From the NCBI RefSeq assembly GCF_000258175.1, contig NZ_JH636049.1:1837482-1901481 (forward strand): DNA of 64,000 bases, given 5' to 3'. Positions 50,491 through 58,910 of the stretch are shown one piece after another. The notes under the pieces are model-generated. The model was not told the DNA's origin. It worked only from the letters and a program-made list of their open reading frames with translations, and did no database searches. The translations under genes were made by a program, and so were the position numbers. Each line of letters opens with the position of its first letter. Position 1 is the first letter of the stretch. The stretch comes from Saccharomonospora xinjiangensis XJ-54. GTDB taxonomy: Bacteria > Actinomycetota > Actinomycetes > Mycobacteriales > Pseudonocardiaceae.

Positions 50491-51470
50491 GAAATCTGCC
50501 GATCCGCGTGGTCGTGGCCACGCTGGGCGTTCCCGCCCTGCTCGCCGTCATGGCGTTCGCCCTCCGTAGCGCGTTGTCGGATCGCCTGCCGGACAGGGTC
50601 GCCTCACACTGGGGCCCCTCCGGGGCGCCTGACCGCGCGGCCGATCTCGACGGTCTGGCGACCTGGACGCTGGCAGCCACTCTCGTCCTCGCCGTCGTGT
50701 TCACGGTGGCCGCGCTGATGCTGCTGCGTGCAGGCCGGGGCGCGTATCCACCGTTGATCGGGCTGGCTTCGGGGCTCGCGGTGACTCCCGTGGCCGGCCT
50801 CGCCGCCGCCATGCTCGCCACTCTCGACGCGCCCACCTGGCAACAGGCGTCGGGCCCCGCACTGCCGATCATGGTGCTCGTCGGCAACAGCGTGGTGGCA
50901 GGCGTGGTGTCGTGGCTCATCGCTCCGAATGTGCCGCCGAAGCGAGAGACGGCCGAGGCAGGCACCGAGAGCGTCGGCCTCGCCCCCGGCGAACGCGGAA
51001 CGTGGGTGGGCGGCGCGACGAACGCGGGGTTGGCGGTCCTGTGCGTGGCGATCCCGCCTGTTGTGGTGGCCGTGATCGGCGCGCTGACCGGGTCGGTCCC
51101 CACGTGGAGCCTTTACCTCGTGCCCCTCGGCGCAGGGCTGCTCGCCGCCGTCGGGATCTCGCGGGTTCGCGTGACCATCGACGGCGAGGCTGTCACGATC
51201 CGGATGGGACTGCTCGGGTACCCGAGGCGCACCGTCCCGATCTCGGACATCACGTCGGCGGGAACGCGTTCACTCACGATGCTCGGCTACGGCGGCCTCG
51301 GGGTGCGGATGAACACCTCCGGCGACGTTGCCTACAAATGCCGCAGTGGTGCCGCTCTTGTGCTGAACCTGCGCTCGCAGCGCAGCGTGATCGCCACCGT
51401 CGATCACCCCGACGAGGCAGCGGGGCTCGTGAACGACCTCGTTCGGCAGGCCCACCACCAGGCTGGCTGA
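50487..51470 (+). CDS. DUF1648-domain membrane protein
   Basis: A 327-residue membrane protein with about seven predicted segments. The first loop has the DUF1648 pattern LPDRVASHWGPSGAPDRAAD (Pro, His, Gly and Asp spaced as in SdpI-like proteins). The C-terminal part has a beta domain (RVRVTIDGEAVTIRMGLLG) similar to the PH-like domain of related proteins. It overlaps the GntR gene, a pairing common in Gram-positives. SdpI-type proteins can act as immunity or signalling partners; the function here is unknown. Confidence 0.82.
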   Translation: MRNLPIRVVVATLGVPALLAVMAFALRSALSDRLPDRVASHWGPSGAPDRAADLDGLATWTLAATLVLAVVFTVAALMLLRAGRGAYPPLIGLASGLAVTPVAGLAAAMLATLDAPTWQQASGPALPIMVLVGNSVVAGVVSWLIAPNVPPKRETAEAGTESVGLAPGERGTWVGGATNAGLAVLCVAIPPVVVAVIGALTGSVPTWSLYLVPLGAGLLAAVGISRVRVTIDGEAVTIRMGLLGYPRRTVPISDITSAGTRSLTMLGYGGLGVRMNTSGDVAYKCRSGAALVLNLRSQRSVIATVDHPDEAAGLVNDLVRQAHHQAG

Positions 51471-51482
51471 TACAAATCGAAT

Positions 51483-52349
51483 GTGCGCGGACGAGCAGGA
51501 CTCGTGACGATGGCCGCAGCGGTGCTGGCGGTGCCGCTGGCGAGGTGTGCCGTCGGGGATCAACCACAGGCAGGGCCCCACCGCGATGAATCGCCGGTGC
51601 ACTACGTCGCACTCGGCGACTCCTACACGGCCGCGCCCGGCACAGGCCGGACGGTGGGTTCTCCCGCAGGCTGCCAACGGTCGGACAACAACTATCCGCG
51701 CCTCGTGGCGGCCGAGGTCGGCGCCGACACGTTCACCGACGCCAGTTGCGGCGGTGCCACCACCGAGCACCTGACCCGGCCTCAGCAGACACCCGAAGGC
51801 ACGAACCCGCCGCAACTGTCGGCGCTCACCCCGGAGACGACGCTCGTGACGGTGGGCATCGGCGGCAACGACATCGGGCTCGTCGAGTTGGCCGCCCAGT
51901 GCGGCGAGGTGGCCGAGGAGGGACGAGAGTGCGGCGACAGCATCGCGATCGAGGACCGGGTCGGCAGGACGGTATCGGCGGTGGCGTCGGTGGTCAGGGA
52001 CATCAGGCGGAAGGCCCCCGGCGCTCGCGTCCTCGTGGTCGGCTACCCCGCGATCCTTCCCCGCGACCCCGCGGCGTGTGCGGATGTGCTGCCCCACTCG
52101 CCCGGGGATCTCGCCACGCTCCGCGAAGGTCTCCTGCTCCTCAACCACGTGCTTGAGGAGCAGGCCAACACGCACGGGGCCGAGTTCGTCGATACGGCAG
52201 ACGTGACCGAGAACCACCACGTGTGCGCGCCGGAGGGGGCCTGGATCGAGGGACTCGAGTCCACGACGGGAGCCGCTCCCCTGCACCCCACCGCGCAGGG
52301 CGAGCAGGCCATCGCCGACGCCGTTCTCGCCGCCGTTCGCGGCCGCTGA
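51483..52349 (+). CDS. exported SGNH/GDSL-family hydrolase
   Basis: A 288-residue esterase-type enzyme with an N-terminal signal segment (GLVTMAAAVLAVPLARC). The catalytic serine is Ser47 in GDSYTA; block III is GIGGNDIG; the Asp/His pair is in the C-terminal PLHPTAQG (His). Six Cys suggest disulphides, as in secreted actinomycete lipases such as Rv0518-like proteins. The GTG at 51483 is the likely start. The lipobox is poor (LARC), so a lipoprotein is uncertain. Substrate unknown. Confidence 0.88.
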   Translation: MRGRAGLVTMAAAVLAVPLARCAVGDQPQAGPHRDESPVHYVALGDSYTAAPGTGRTVGSPAGCQRSDNNYPRLVAAEVGADTFTDASCGGATTEHLTRPQQTPEGTNPPQLSALTPETTLVTVGIGGNDIGLVELAAQCGEVAEEGRECGDSIAIEDRVGRTVSAVASVVRDIRRKAPGARVLVVGYPAILPRDPAACADVLPHSPGDLATLREGLLLLNHVLEEQANTHGAEFVDTADVTENHHVCAPEGAWIEGLESTTGAAPLHPTAQGEQAIADAVLAAVRGR

Positions 52350-52400
52350 GCCGGCAACGTCGCCACGCCGTCGTGGCCTGTGCCACCGGCGCGGCGATCG

Positions 52401-52832
52401 TCACAGCCGGACGACGGCCTGCGCCTTGCCGAGTACCGTGCGGCCCTCGAACTTGGCCGTGATGTCGATGCGGGCCGTGCCGTCGTCGCGCACCTCACCG
52501 ACCTTGCCGGTGAACTCGACGAGCGCGCCGCTGCCGTCGTCAGGCACCACCACGGGGCGGGTGAAACGAGCGCCGTACTCCACGAGCCGCCCTGGATCGC
52601 CGAGCCAGCCGGTCACCAACCGGCCGCCGAGCGCCATGGTCAACATCCCGTGGGCGATCACACCCGGTAGTCCGACCTCGGTGGCGAACCGCTCGTTCCA
52701 GTGAATCGGGTTGAAATCCAGTGACGCACCCGCGTAACGCACGAGCTGGTCACGGGTGACGCGCACGGACAGCGGCGGCAACTCGTCGCCGACCTTCAGC
52801 TCCGCCTCGGCCACGGTCTCGGACATGGTCAT
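52401..52832 (-). CDS. hadB: (3R)-hydroxyacyl-ACP dehydratase subunit HadB
   Basis: A 143-residue single hot-dog MaoC-type subunit. It carries the catalytic pair in SLDFNPIHWNERFA (Asp and His, pattern DxNPxH), so it is the catalytic partner. In mycobacteria HadAB dehydrates intermediates in FAS-II. It overlaps hadA by four bases (ATGA). No hadC-like gene is seen downstream. The actual substrate in this organism, perhaps non-mycolate, is not known. A second start two codons later is possible. Confidence 0.9.
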   Translation of the reverse strand: MTMSETVAEAELKVGDELPPLSVRVTRDQLVRYAGASLDFNPIHWNERFATEVGLPGVIAHGMLTMALGGRLVTGWLGDPGRLVEYGARFTRPVVVPDDGSGALVEFTGKVGEVRDDGTARIDITAKFEGRTVLGKAQAVVRL

Positions 52833-53272
52833 TCCCCCCTCACCACCAGTTGCGCGTGCGTGGTGCAGACCGCTTCCCCCGCCGTGGTCTCCACGTCGGC
52901 GCGCACGTTCAGGAAGTCGTTGCCCGCGCGGGCGAAGACGTCGTCGATGTGCGTCGTCAGCCTCAGCACGTCACCCGCGTGCACCGGACGGTGGTGAGTG
53001 AACCGCTGGTCACCGTGAACCATGCGCGAGTAGTCGAGGCCGAGTTCGGGGTCGGCGACGATCGCGTTGATCGAGGCGAGGTTGATGATCGTGAGGAAGG
53101 TGGGCGGCGCGATCACGTCCGGATACCCCGCGGACCTCGCGGCATCGGGGTCACGGTACAGCGGGTTGTCGTCGCCGATGGCCTCGGCGAACTCCGCGAT
53201 CTTGGCGCGGCTGACCTCGTACGTGGTGGTGGGCGGATACGTTCGCCCGGCGAAACTCGGATCCAGTGGCAC
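52829..53272 (-). CDS. hadA: (3R)-hydroxyacyl-ACP dehydratase subunit HadA
   Basis: A 147-residue hot-dog subunit with YPPTTTYEVSRAKIAEFAEAI and AIGDDNPLYRDPDAA. The position of the catalytic His is Tyr (DDNPLY), so it is the non-catalytic, substrate-binding HadA partner of HadB. The GTG at 53272 gives MPLDPSFAGRTYPP, as in relatives. An ATG at 53353 in frame would add 27 residues with no similarity and is not preferred. In mycobacteria rpmG lies directly before hadA; here a protease gene separates them. Confidence 0.88.
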   Translation of the reverse strand: MPLDPSFAGRTYPPTTTYEVSRAKIAEFAEAIGDDNPLYRDPDAARSAGYPDVIAPPTFLTIINLASINAIVADPELGLDYSRMVHGDQRFTHHRPVHAGDVLRLTTHIDDVFARAGNDFLNVRADVETTAGEAVCTTHAQLVVRGE

Positions 53273-53379
53273 GAACGGCAGGCTACCCGCCTCGGGCGCC
53301 GCTGACGCGGCGGTGGGTCGTGGACAGTGCGGGCGAAGTCCGTCCACGACCATCCTCGAACGCGACCTTCGGCCGAACG

Positions 53380-54477
53380 TCAGTTCAACCGGACACCGTA
53401 TGCGCCGAGCGCCTCGGTGAGAGGTTGGAAGAACGAGCTGTCCTCACCCATACCCGAGGTGATCCCGAGGCCGACGCTCCCTGCGAACAGAGCACCGCCG
53501 GAGTCCCCCGAGCCCGCCGACGCCGAGGTCTGCACCAGCTCGTGGACCGCGCCCTGCGGGTAATTGACGGTGACGTTCGTGGCCTCGACGGTGCCGCAGG
53601 TGAGGCCCGTTGTGCTGCCACTCTTGCAGATCGACTGGCCGACGTGCGCGTCGGAGGCGGAAGCGATCTCTTGGACGGACCCGTCATACAAACTCACCGC
53701 GCCGGGCGCGCTGCCCGTGTCGTTGCGGATCAGGCCGTAGTCGTCGCCGGGGAAGCTCGCGTCCACCGAAGGACCGACATTCCACTGCGACACGGCGGCC
53801 GTGCAGTGCCCGGCATCGACGATGTAGTCCTGGCCACCGGAGTTGACGTTGAAGCCGGCCGAGCAGCGGCTGCCGCCGCCGGTGATGGCCTCACCGCCGT
53901 AGATGGCCGGCTCGAAACCGCCCGCGACGTGCTCGATCCTCACTGTGTCGCCCATGCGCTCCGCCGCTGCGAGCAGCCCGGCGGTGCCGGCAGCTCCGAT
54001 TACGGCTTCACCGACCGTCACGACCACCTGGTTCGTGACGGGATCGACGGCGATCGCGGTGTGAGACACCTGCGGCAGGGCTTCGAGTTCGTCCCGCGCG
54101 GACTCCAGCTCGGCCGTCGTGCGGGTGACCAGTCTCGTCGTGACACCCTCGACGGAAGTGGCGGCGGACTCGTTCACGACGTTGACCACGGGCGCACCCG
54201 ATTCGTCGAGGTACCCACCTGCGGCACTGTCGCCGAGTTGTGCCAGCGCCGCGTCGAGGGCACTCGTCGCGGCCTCCTGCGTGCGCAGCAACGCTTCCGC
54301 CGACGCCGTCCCCAGACCTCGTTCCGCCACCAGTGCGGACACCGCCTCCGCCCGGACATCGGTGGAGTAGCCCTCGATCGTCACCGTCGGGTCCGCGAAA
54401 GCCGTCGCAGGCGCCAGAGCACCGGCCAGCAACGCGCAGGCTCCCGCCGCGACCGCCGACCTCAGCAGCTCCCTCAT
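53380..54477 (-). CDS. streptogrisin-like secreted serine protease
   Basis: A 365-residue preproenzyme of the alpha-lytic protease group (family S1E). It has a signal peptide of about 28 residues (ALLAGALAPATAFA), an alpha-lytic type pro-region of about 160 residues and a mature domain beginning near residue 191 (IYGGEAITGG). The triad is His224 (DAGHC), Asp246 (DDYGLI) and Ser326 (GDSGGAL). Cys205-Cys225 and Cys284-Cys294 are likely disulphides. Export and self-cleavage are expected. It sits between hadA and rpmG on the same strand, with own promoter presumably in the 182-base gap before it. Confidence 0.93.
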   Translation of the reverse strand: MRELLRSAVAAGACALLAGALAPATAFADPTVTIEGYSTDVRAEAVSALVAERGLGTASAEALLRTQEAATSALDAALAQLGDSAAGGYLDESGAPVVNVVNESAATSVEGVTTRLVTRTTAELESARDELEALPQVSHTAIAVDPVTNQVVVTVGEAVIGAAGTAGLLAAAERMGDTVRIEHVAGGFEPAIYGGEAITGGGSRCSAGFNVNSGGQDYIVDAGHCTAAVSQWNVGPSVDASFPGDDYGLIRNDTGSAPGAVSLYDGSVQEIASASDAHVGQSICKSGSTTGLTCGTVEATNVTVNYPQGAVHELVQTSASAGSGDSGGALFAGSVGLGITSGMGEDSSFFQPLTEALGAYGVRLN

Positions 54478-54607
54478 GTCGGTCCCTCACTTCCGCAGGG
54501 TTGGAAATGGGTCCAAGCCAGAGTGGTCGCCGACACGGCGGGAAAGGTAGTCCCTATCGCTGGGTTTTTTCCAACGTTCCCGGCGCTATACTCGCGCCCA
54601 CGCACAA

Positions 54608-54642
54608 CGAAGCCGCCCTCGGATGGGCCGAGGGCGGCTTCG
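54608..54642 (-). terminator. rpmG terminator
   Basis: A 15-bp inverted repeat (cgaagccgccctcgg at 54608-54622, complement at 54628-54642, 5-base loop) lies 21 bases after the rpmG stop. It separates rpmG from the protease gene. Confidence 0.8.
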
Positions 54643-54663
54643 TGGAGCTGGTGGGACTACGCC

Positions 54664-54828
54664 TCAGCGCGTCTCCTTGTGCACCCGGTGCGTCCCGCAG
54701 TTCGGGCAGAACTTCTTCATCTCCAGGCGATCCGGGTCGTTGCGGCGGTTCTTCCTGGTGATGTAGTTGCGGTGCTTGCACTCCTCGCACGCCAACGTGA
54801 TCTTCGGTCGTACGTCGGTGGCAGCCAC
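54664..54828 (-). CDS. rpmG: 50S ribosomal protein L33, zinc-binding
   Basis: A 54-residue protein reading [18 protein letters not shown] onward and ending HRVHKETR. Two CxxC pairs (CEEC and CPNC) form the zinc ribbon, so it is the C+ form. The start is a GTG at 54828 behind AAGGAGCC. It is downstream of tRNA-Met and tRNA-Thr, and in mycobacteria the equivalent rpmG2 lies just before hadABC. Confidence 0.93.
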   Translation of the reverse strand: MAATDVRPKITLACEECKHRNYITRKNRRNDPDRLEMKKFCPNCGTHRVHKETR

Positions 54829-54859
54829 AACGGCTCCTTACTCTCTCATCGAAACAGCG

Positions 54860-54932
54860 TAGCGGTGGCCGGACTCGAACCGGCGACACAGCGATTATGA
54901 GCCGCTTGCTCTACCGACTGAGCTACACCGCC
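54860..54932 (-). tRNA. tRNA-Met (anticodon CAT, elongator)
   Basis: A 73-base cloverleaf on the minus strand: acceptor GGCGGTG/CACCGCT with a G-U first pair, anticodon loop CTCATAA, T-loop GTTCGAGTC. The A-ending discriminator and position beside tRNA-Thr fit the elongator Met tRNA. No CCA is encoded. Confidence 0.95.
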
Positions 54933-54947
54933 TCGTAACACACACCG

Positions 54948-55020
54948 AGCCCCTTTACGGAATCGAACCGTAGACCTTCTCCTTACCATGGAGACGCTCT
55001 GCCGACTGAGCTAAAGGGGC
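54948..55020 (-). tRNA. tRNA-Thr (anticodon GGT)
   Basis: A 73-base cloverleaf on the minus strand: acceptor GCCCCTT/AAGGGGC, anticodon loop ATGGTAA (GGT), T-loop GTTCGATTC. No CCA is encoded. It lies 15 bases upstream of tRNA-Met, likely one transcript with rpmG. Confidence 0.96.
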
Positions 55021-55095
55021 CTGCCCTCTGGGCTGCACACAAGAATACAGCACCAGATCACCCCTCCGAGGCGGGGGTGGGTTCGCGGCAAAACC

Positions 55096-57756
55096 TCAGG
55101 TCAGCAGGGTCAGCACAGCCTCGGAAGCACGATCGAGCGAACGGACCGTCCTCGCCTGCAACCACGCCTCCAGCCGCTCCTCCGACAACGGCCGGGAGAT
55201 GAGGTAGCCCTGAGCCACGTCGCAGCCCATGGCCTCCAGCTGATCACGGGCGAGGTCCTCCTCGACGCCCTCGGCCACCACCGTCAGCCCGAGCGAGTGC
55301 CCCAGCTCGACGATCGATCTGACCACAGCCAGGTCGCCGAGATCGGTCCCCATACCGAAGACGAAGCTTTTGTCGATCTTCACCTGGTCCACGGGGAGCT
55401 GCCGCAGGTAAGCCAGCGACGAGTACCCCGTGCCGAAGTCGTCCACGGCCAGCTCGATGCCGAGTTCGCTGAGCTTCCGCAGTATCGGCAGCGCCCTCTC
55501 CGGGTCCTGCATGACGTCCGACTCGGTCAGCTCCAGCGTCAGCAGCTCGCCGGGGACGCCGAACCGCTCCAGCGAATCGGCGACCCTCGCGGGGAACTCG
55601 GCGTCGGCGAGGTTGCGCACCGACAGGTTCACCGCCACGGAGATCCGCAGGCCCTCGTCCAGCCACCGCCGCACGCGGTCGAGCGCCGTGTCGAGGACGA
55701 ACGAGGTGAGGACACCGACGAGCCCCGCGGCCTCGACGGCCGGGACGAACTCGTCGGGATTGACCCGGCCGAACTCCGGATGCTGCCAGCGCACCAGCGC
55801 CTCGACACCGAGCACCTGCTTGCCGGGCAGAGCCACCTTCGGCTGGTAGTGGACGGTGACCTGCCCCTCCTCGATAGCCTGCCGGAACTGGGTGACCATC
55901 TGGAACCGCCGCAGGAAGATCTGGCCCATGCTGGGGACGTACGACTTCACCTCCTCGCCGCCCCGCGTGGCTCTGACGGCCATGTCGGCCCGTTGCAGGA
56001 GGCTGTCCACGTCCGCCCGGTCGGCGTTCTCCTCAGCCGTCGTCGTGACGTAACCGACGACGGCGTTGGCCTCGACCATGAGCCGGTCAACGGGATACGG
56101 CGCGGAGAGTTCGCTTCGCAGCTTCTGGGCGATCCGTTGCGCGCACGCGGCGTCGCAGTCGGCGAGCAACACGGCGAAGGAGGCGCCCTCCACCCGCGCC
56201 AGCGGCACGTCGGGGCCGAGCGTGTCGCGCATCCTCCTGCCTGCCGCCATCAGCATGCGATCCGCCCACGTGTAGCCGAGCGCGTCACTGACGGTGGAGA
56301 AGACGTCGAGATCGACACGCAGCACCACCGAGTTCGCGCATGCTCGCAGCGGCACGGCCGCGACCTGCCGGAAGCCTGGCCGGTTGAGCAGACCGGTCAG
56401 CGGATCGTGGTAGGCGTCGTGGCGGAGCGTGGCGAGCAGCCTGCGGTTGTCGAGTGCGGTGGCGAGGTGGCTCGCCATCGTCCCGAGCAGTTGCACGTCG
56501 TACTTGCCGAAGCCCCGCCACCGCGAGAGCCGGTCGTGTGCCTCGACGATGCCGAGCAACTGGTTCGCCGACCGCAGCGGGACGGCGAGTGCCTCGCTGG
56601 CACCCCTGTCGAGCAGCGCCGTCCTGATCTGTGAGCCGGCCTCGGTGATCCGAAGGTGCCGCACATGCGAACCCGGCAGTCTTGCCAAGGGGTCGTCGGC
56701 AGCCACCTCGCCCTGCGCGGTGGCGGGTAGCTCGTCGCCGACCACCACGGTGCGCAGCGGTTCGTCGGGTTCGAGCCTGAGACGCAACACGATGCGGGCC
56801 GCAGCGAGCTGATCACGGATGCGTTCGGCGATGGTGGCCCATTCGTCGAGGTCAACGTCGCCGTCGATGTCGCCTGCCTTGCCCGCGGGGCGGGCCGCGA
56901 CCTGCTGACCGGACCTCGCCACCATGAGGCTGACGTCGGTGAGCGCCTCCATGTCACGCTGCTCGCGAAGGAGGTCGGAGTACGCCCAGTACAGCGCCGC
57001 GAGTCCGAGGCTGACCGCAAGGACGATCGGCCACGCCTCCGGGGTCTTCGAGATGACGAGGTAGCCGGTGAGTCCGACGGAGGCGTTGACGAAGCCGACA
57101 ACGAGGATCCGGCCCGCGAGCCGGATGACGGTACCCACCCGCATGCGGCGCCGCAGCACGCGGACGGCGGCCATCGCCAGCAGTGTGCTGGCCAGCGGCG
57201 CGGTGAGAGTACCGGCGAGCGCGGCGAGCCAGGGCACGGCGCCGGGATCGCCGAGTGCCTGACTCACGACGCCCGCGACGGCGAAGGCGCTCGTGACCTC
57301 GATGAGAAACGCGCCGGAGTTGTAGAGGACGCGGCCGGTGACGCGGCGGGCCAGCAACGTGGTGACGCCCGCGACGACGTGTGCCGCGAGCACCACCTCG
57401 AAGGGCGCGACCAGCAGGCCGATGACGAGGGGGATCTCGGTGAAGGAGATCGTCCAGGAGATGCCGCTGCGGACATCGACGTTGACACCGAGCTGTTCCG
57501 CGCCGAGGAACGCCAATGCGAGCAGCGGGCCGATCCACCACAGGTGCACCGATCCGTGGAAAGGCAGCCAGGCGGACACGGCGGCCGCCGCCGCGACGCC
57601 CAGTGTGAGCACCGCCACGGTGTAGAGGCGGAACCGCCGTTCGTCCGCGCGCGCCTCAGCCGTCGGGGTGTTCTCCTCGGTCGGCTGCCTTGCCGGGCTC
57701 GGTTCGTCACCCGGCGCGGTATCCGCCTCGGTGGTGTCGGCGTATGCGTCCGGCAT
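55096..57756 (-). CDS. membrane GAF/GGDEF/EAL protein, probable c-di-GMP phosphodiesterase
   Basis: An 886-residue protein. After an acidic N-terminus come six to eight membrane segments (residues about 45-270), a GAF-like region (about 290-450), a GGDEF domain and an EAL domain. The GGDEF site is degenerate: VEGASF stands where GGDEF is expected, so it probably makes no c-di-GMP. The EAL residues are kept: EALVRW, AVNLSV, LTES, DDFGTGYSSL, VKIDKSF, VAEGVE. It is likely to break down c-di-GMP under membrane-sensed control. The ATG at 57756 has AAGGAGG upstream; a longer frame to 57858 is not used. Confidence 0.9.
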   Translation of the reverse strand: MPDAYADTTEADTAPGDEPSPARQPTEENTPTAEARADERRFRLYTVAVLTLGVAAAAAVSAWLPFHGSVHLWWIGPLLALAFLGAEQLGVNVDVRSGISWTISFTEIPLVIGLLVAPFEVVLAAHVVAGVTTLLARRVTGRVLYNSGAFLIEVTSAFAVAGVVSQALGDPGAVPWLAALAGTLTAPLASTLLAMAAVRVLRRRMRVGTVIRLAGRILVVGFVNASVGLTGYLVISKTPEAWPIVLAVSLGLAALYWAYSDLLREQRDMEALTDVSLMVARSGQQVAARPAGKAGDIDGDVDLDEWATIAERIRDQLAAARIVLRLRLEPDEPLRTVVVGDELPATAQGEVAADDPLARLPGSHVRHLRITEAGSQIRTALLDRGASEALAVPLRSANQLLGIVEAHDRLSRWRGFGKYDVQLLGTMASHLATALDNRRLLATLRHDAYHDPLTGLLNRPGFRQVAAVPLRACANSVVLRVDLDVFSTVSDALGYTWADRMLMAAGRRMRDTLGPDVPLARVEGASFAVLLADCDAACAQRIAQKLRSELSAPYPVDRLMVEANAVVGYVTTTAEENADRADVDSLLQRADMAVRATRGGEEVKSYVPSMGQIFLRRFQMVTQFRQAIEEGQVTVHYQPKVALPGKQVLGVEALVRWQHPEFGRVNPDEFVPAVEAAGLVGVLTSFVLDTALDRVRRWLDEGLRISVAVNLSVRNLADAEFPARVADSLERFGVPGELLTLELTESDVMQDPERALPILRKLSELGIELAVDDFGTGYSSLAYLRQLPVDQVKIDKSFVFGMGTDLGDLAVVRSIVELGHSLGLTVVAEGVEEDLARDQLEAMGCDVAQGYLISRPLSEERLEAWLQARTVRSLDRASEAVLTLLT

Positions 57757-58091
57757 GCAACCTCCTTGAGTGACGCGCATGCACTTGGCGGGGCCGCCCC
57801 GCGAACGAGGCGATACTTTACCCCCGGTAGGCGTATCGGGGTGGCCGTTCGCTGCCATCAGATCAGCGCTGCGTTAACAAAATCCAACACAGGCGATCAT
57901 CCGACCGCGATGCGGGTGAACACCTCCGTCTCGAATCAGTCGCGAATGGTAGTCGCCCGAGCATAGTGATTTATGCCACATTTCTTCTCGTGGCGCGAGC
58001 CCCAGCTTCCTCCCGACCCCACCCCGCACATGCGAAAGGGCACCCGCGCGGGTGCGCGAGTGCCCCGGGTCGGGACGGCGGGCCCGATGGC
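57757..58091. other. intergenic region between the EAL gene and the DedA gene
   Basis: These 335 bases, between two minus-strand genes, hold the DedA terminator (58035-58068) and the leader/promoter of the EAL gene. A TAAAGT element on the minus strand (around 57816) is a possible -10. No gene or repeat is seen. Confidence 0.4.
58035..58068 (-). terminator. DedA gene terminator
   Basis: Arms gggcac (58038-58043) and gtgccc (58060-58065), with GCGC-rich inner pairing, form a hairpin 24 bases after the stop of the DedA gene. On the transcribed strand CTTTCGC follows. Confidence 0.6.
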
Positions 58092-58742
58092 TCAGACGTC
58101 GGCCTTGCGGCGCTCCCGAATGCGCTTGGTGACGAACACCGCGAGCGCGATCACGATGGCTCCGATGACGACGTACTGGAAGATGCCGGCGTACTCGTCA
58201 ACGACGTGCCAGTTGGCTCCGAGGAAGTAGCCGGCGACGACGAAGATCGAGTTCCACAGCAGGCTACCGAGCGTGGTGAGGGAGAGGAACAGCCAGAACG
58301 GCATCCTCTCGATACCGGCAGGCACGGAGATGAAGCTCCGCACCAGCGGCACCATCCGTCCGAAGAAGACGGCCTTGGTGCCGTGCTTGGCGAACCACCG
58401 TTCCGCGTGATCGAAGTCGGACCCCTTCACCAGCGGCAGCATCGTGATGAGTTTGCGGGTGCGCTCCCTGCCGAAGAAGTAGCCGACGAGGTAGACGATG
58501 ACCGCGCCGATGACCGAACCGGCTGTGGTCCACAACAGCGCCTCGAGAAGGCTGAACCGGCCCTGTGCCGCGGTGAAGCCCGCGAGAGGCAGGATCAGCT
58601 CACTCGGGATCGGAGGGAAGAGGTTGTCGAGTCCCACAGCCACGGCCGCGCCCGGCCCGCCGAGCGCGTCCATCAGATCAACCGTCCACCCGGCGAGCCC
58701 ACCGAGCTCGGTGGTGTCGGCCTGAGCTACGAGACTGTTCAT
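58092..58742 (-). CDS. DedA-family membrane protein
   Basis: A 216-residue protein of the DedA/VTT (SNARE-associated) family. It has NLFPPIPSELILPLAGF, with the Glu of the first motif, GRMVPLVRSFISVPAG with the conserved Arg, and four to five membrane segments. Members flip undecaprenyl phosphate or phospholipids across the membrane using the proton gradient. ATG at 58742. It is divergent from the histidine kinase gene, with 168 bases between them. Confidence 0.93.
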   Translation of the reverse strand: MNSLVAQADTTELGGLAGWTVDLMDALGGPGAAVAVGLDNLFPPIPSELILPLAGFTAAQGRFSLLEALLWTTAGSVIGAVIVYLVGYFFGRERTRKLITMLPLVKGSDFDHAERWFAKHGTKAVFFGRMVPLVRSFISVPAGIERMPFWLFLSLTTLGSLLWNSIFVVAGYFLGANWHVVDEYAGIFQYVVIGAIVIALAVFVTKRIRERRKADV

Positions 58743-58910
58743 GAAGGGCCTTTCGCGAAATCACCAAGTCCGTTTGTGGCCAGGACACTACAAAGCGCTA
58801 CGGGTTGGGCGGGATGGTGCATACCGCCGAGTCTCAGGCCGTGCCTCCGCAGGCCGGAACTGTGGAAAACCTCAGTCACACGGTGATCCGGCCCGGCTAG
58901 CGTCTGCGGG

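Noticed and set aside
53273..53353. 27-residue N-terminal extension of HadA from an ATG at 53353
   Set aside because: The added residues have no similarity to HadA proteins and are Pro/Ala/Arg-rich. Kept only as an alternative start.
54860..55020. Integration (att) site at tRNA-Met/tRNA-Thr
   Set aside because: No integrase gene or repeated tRNA 3' end is found nearby.
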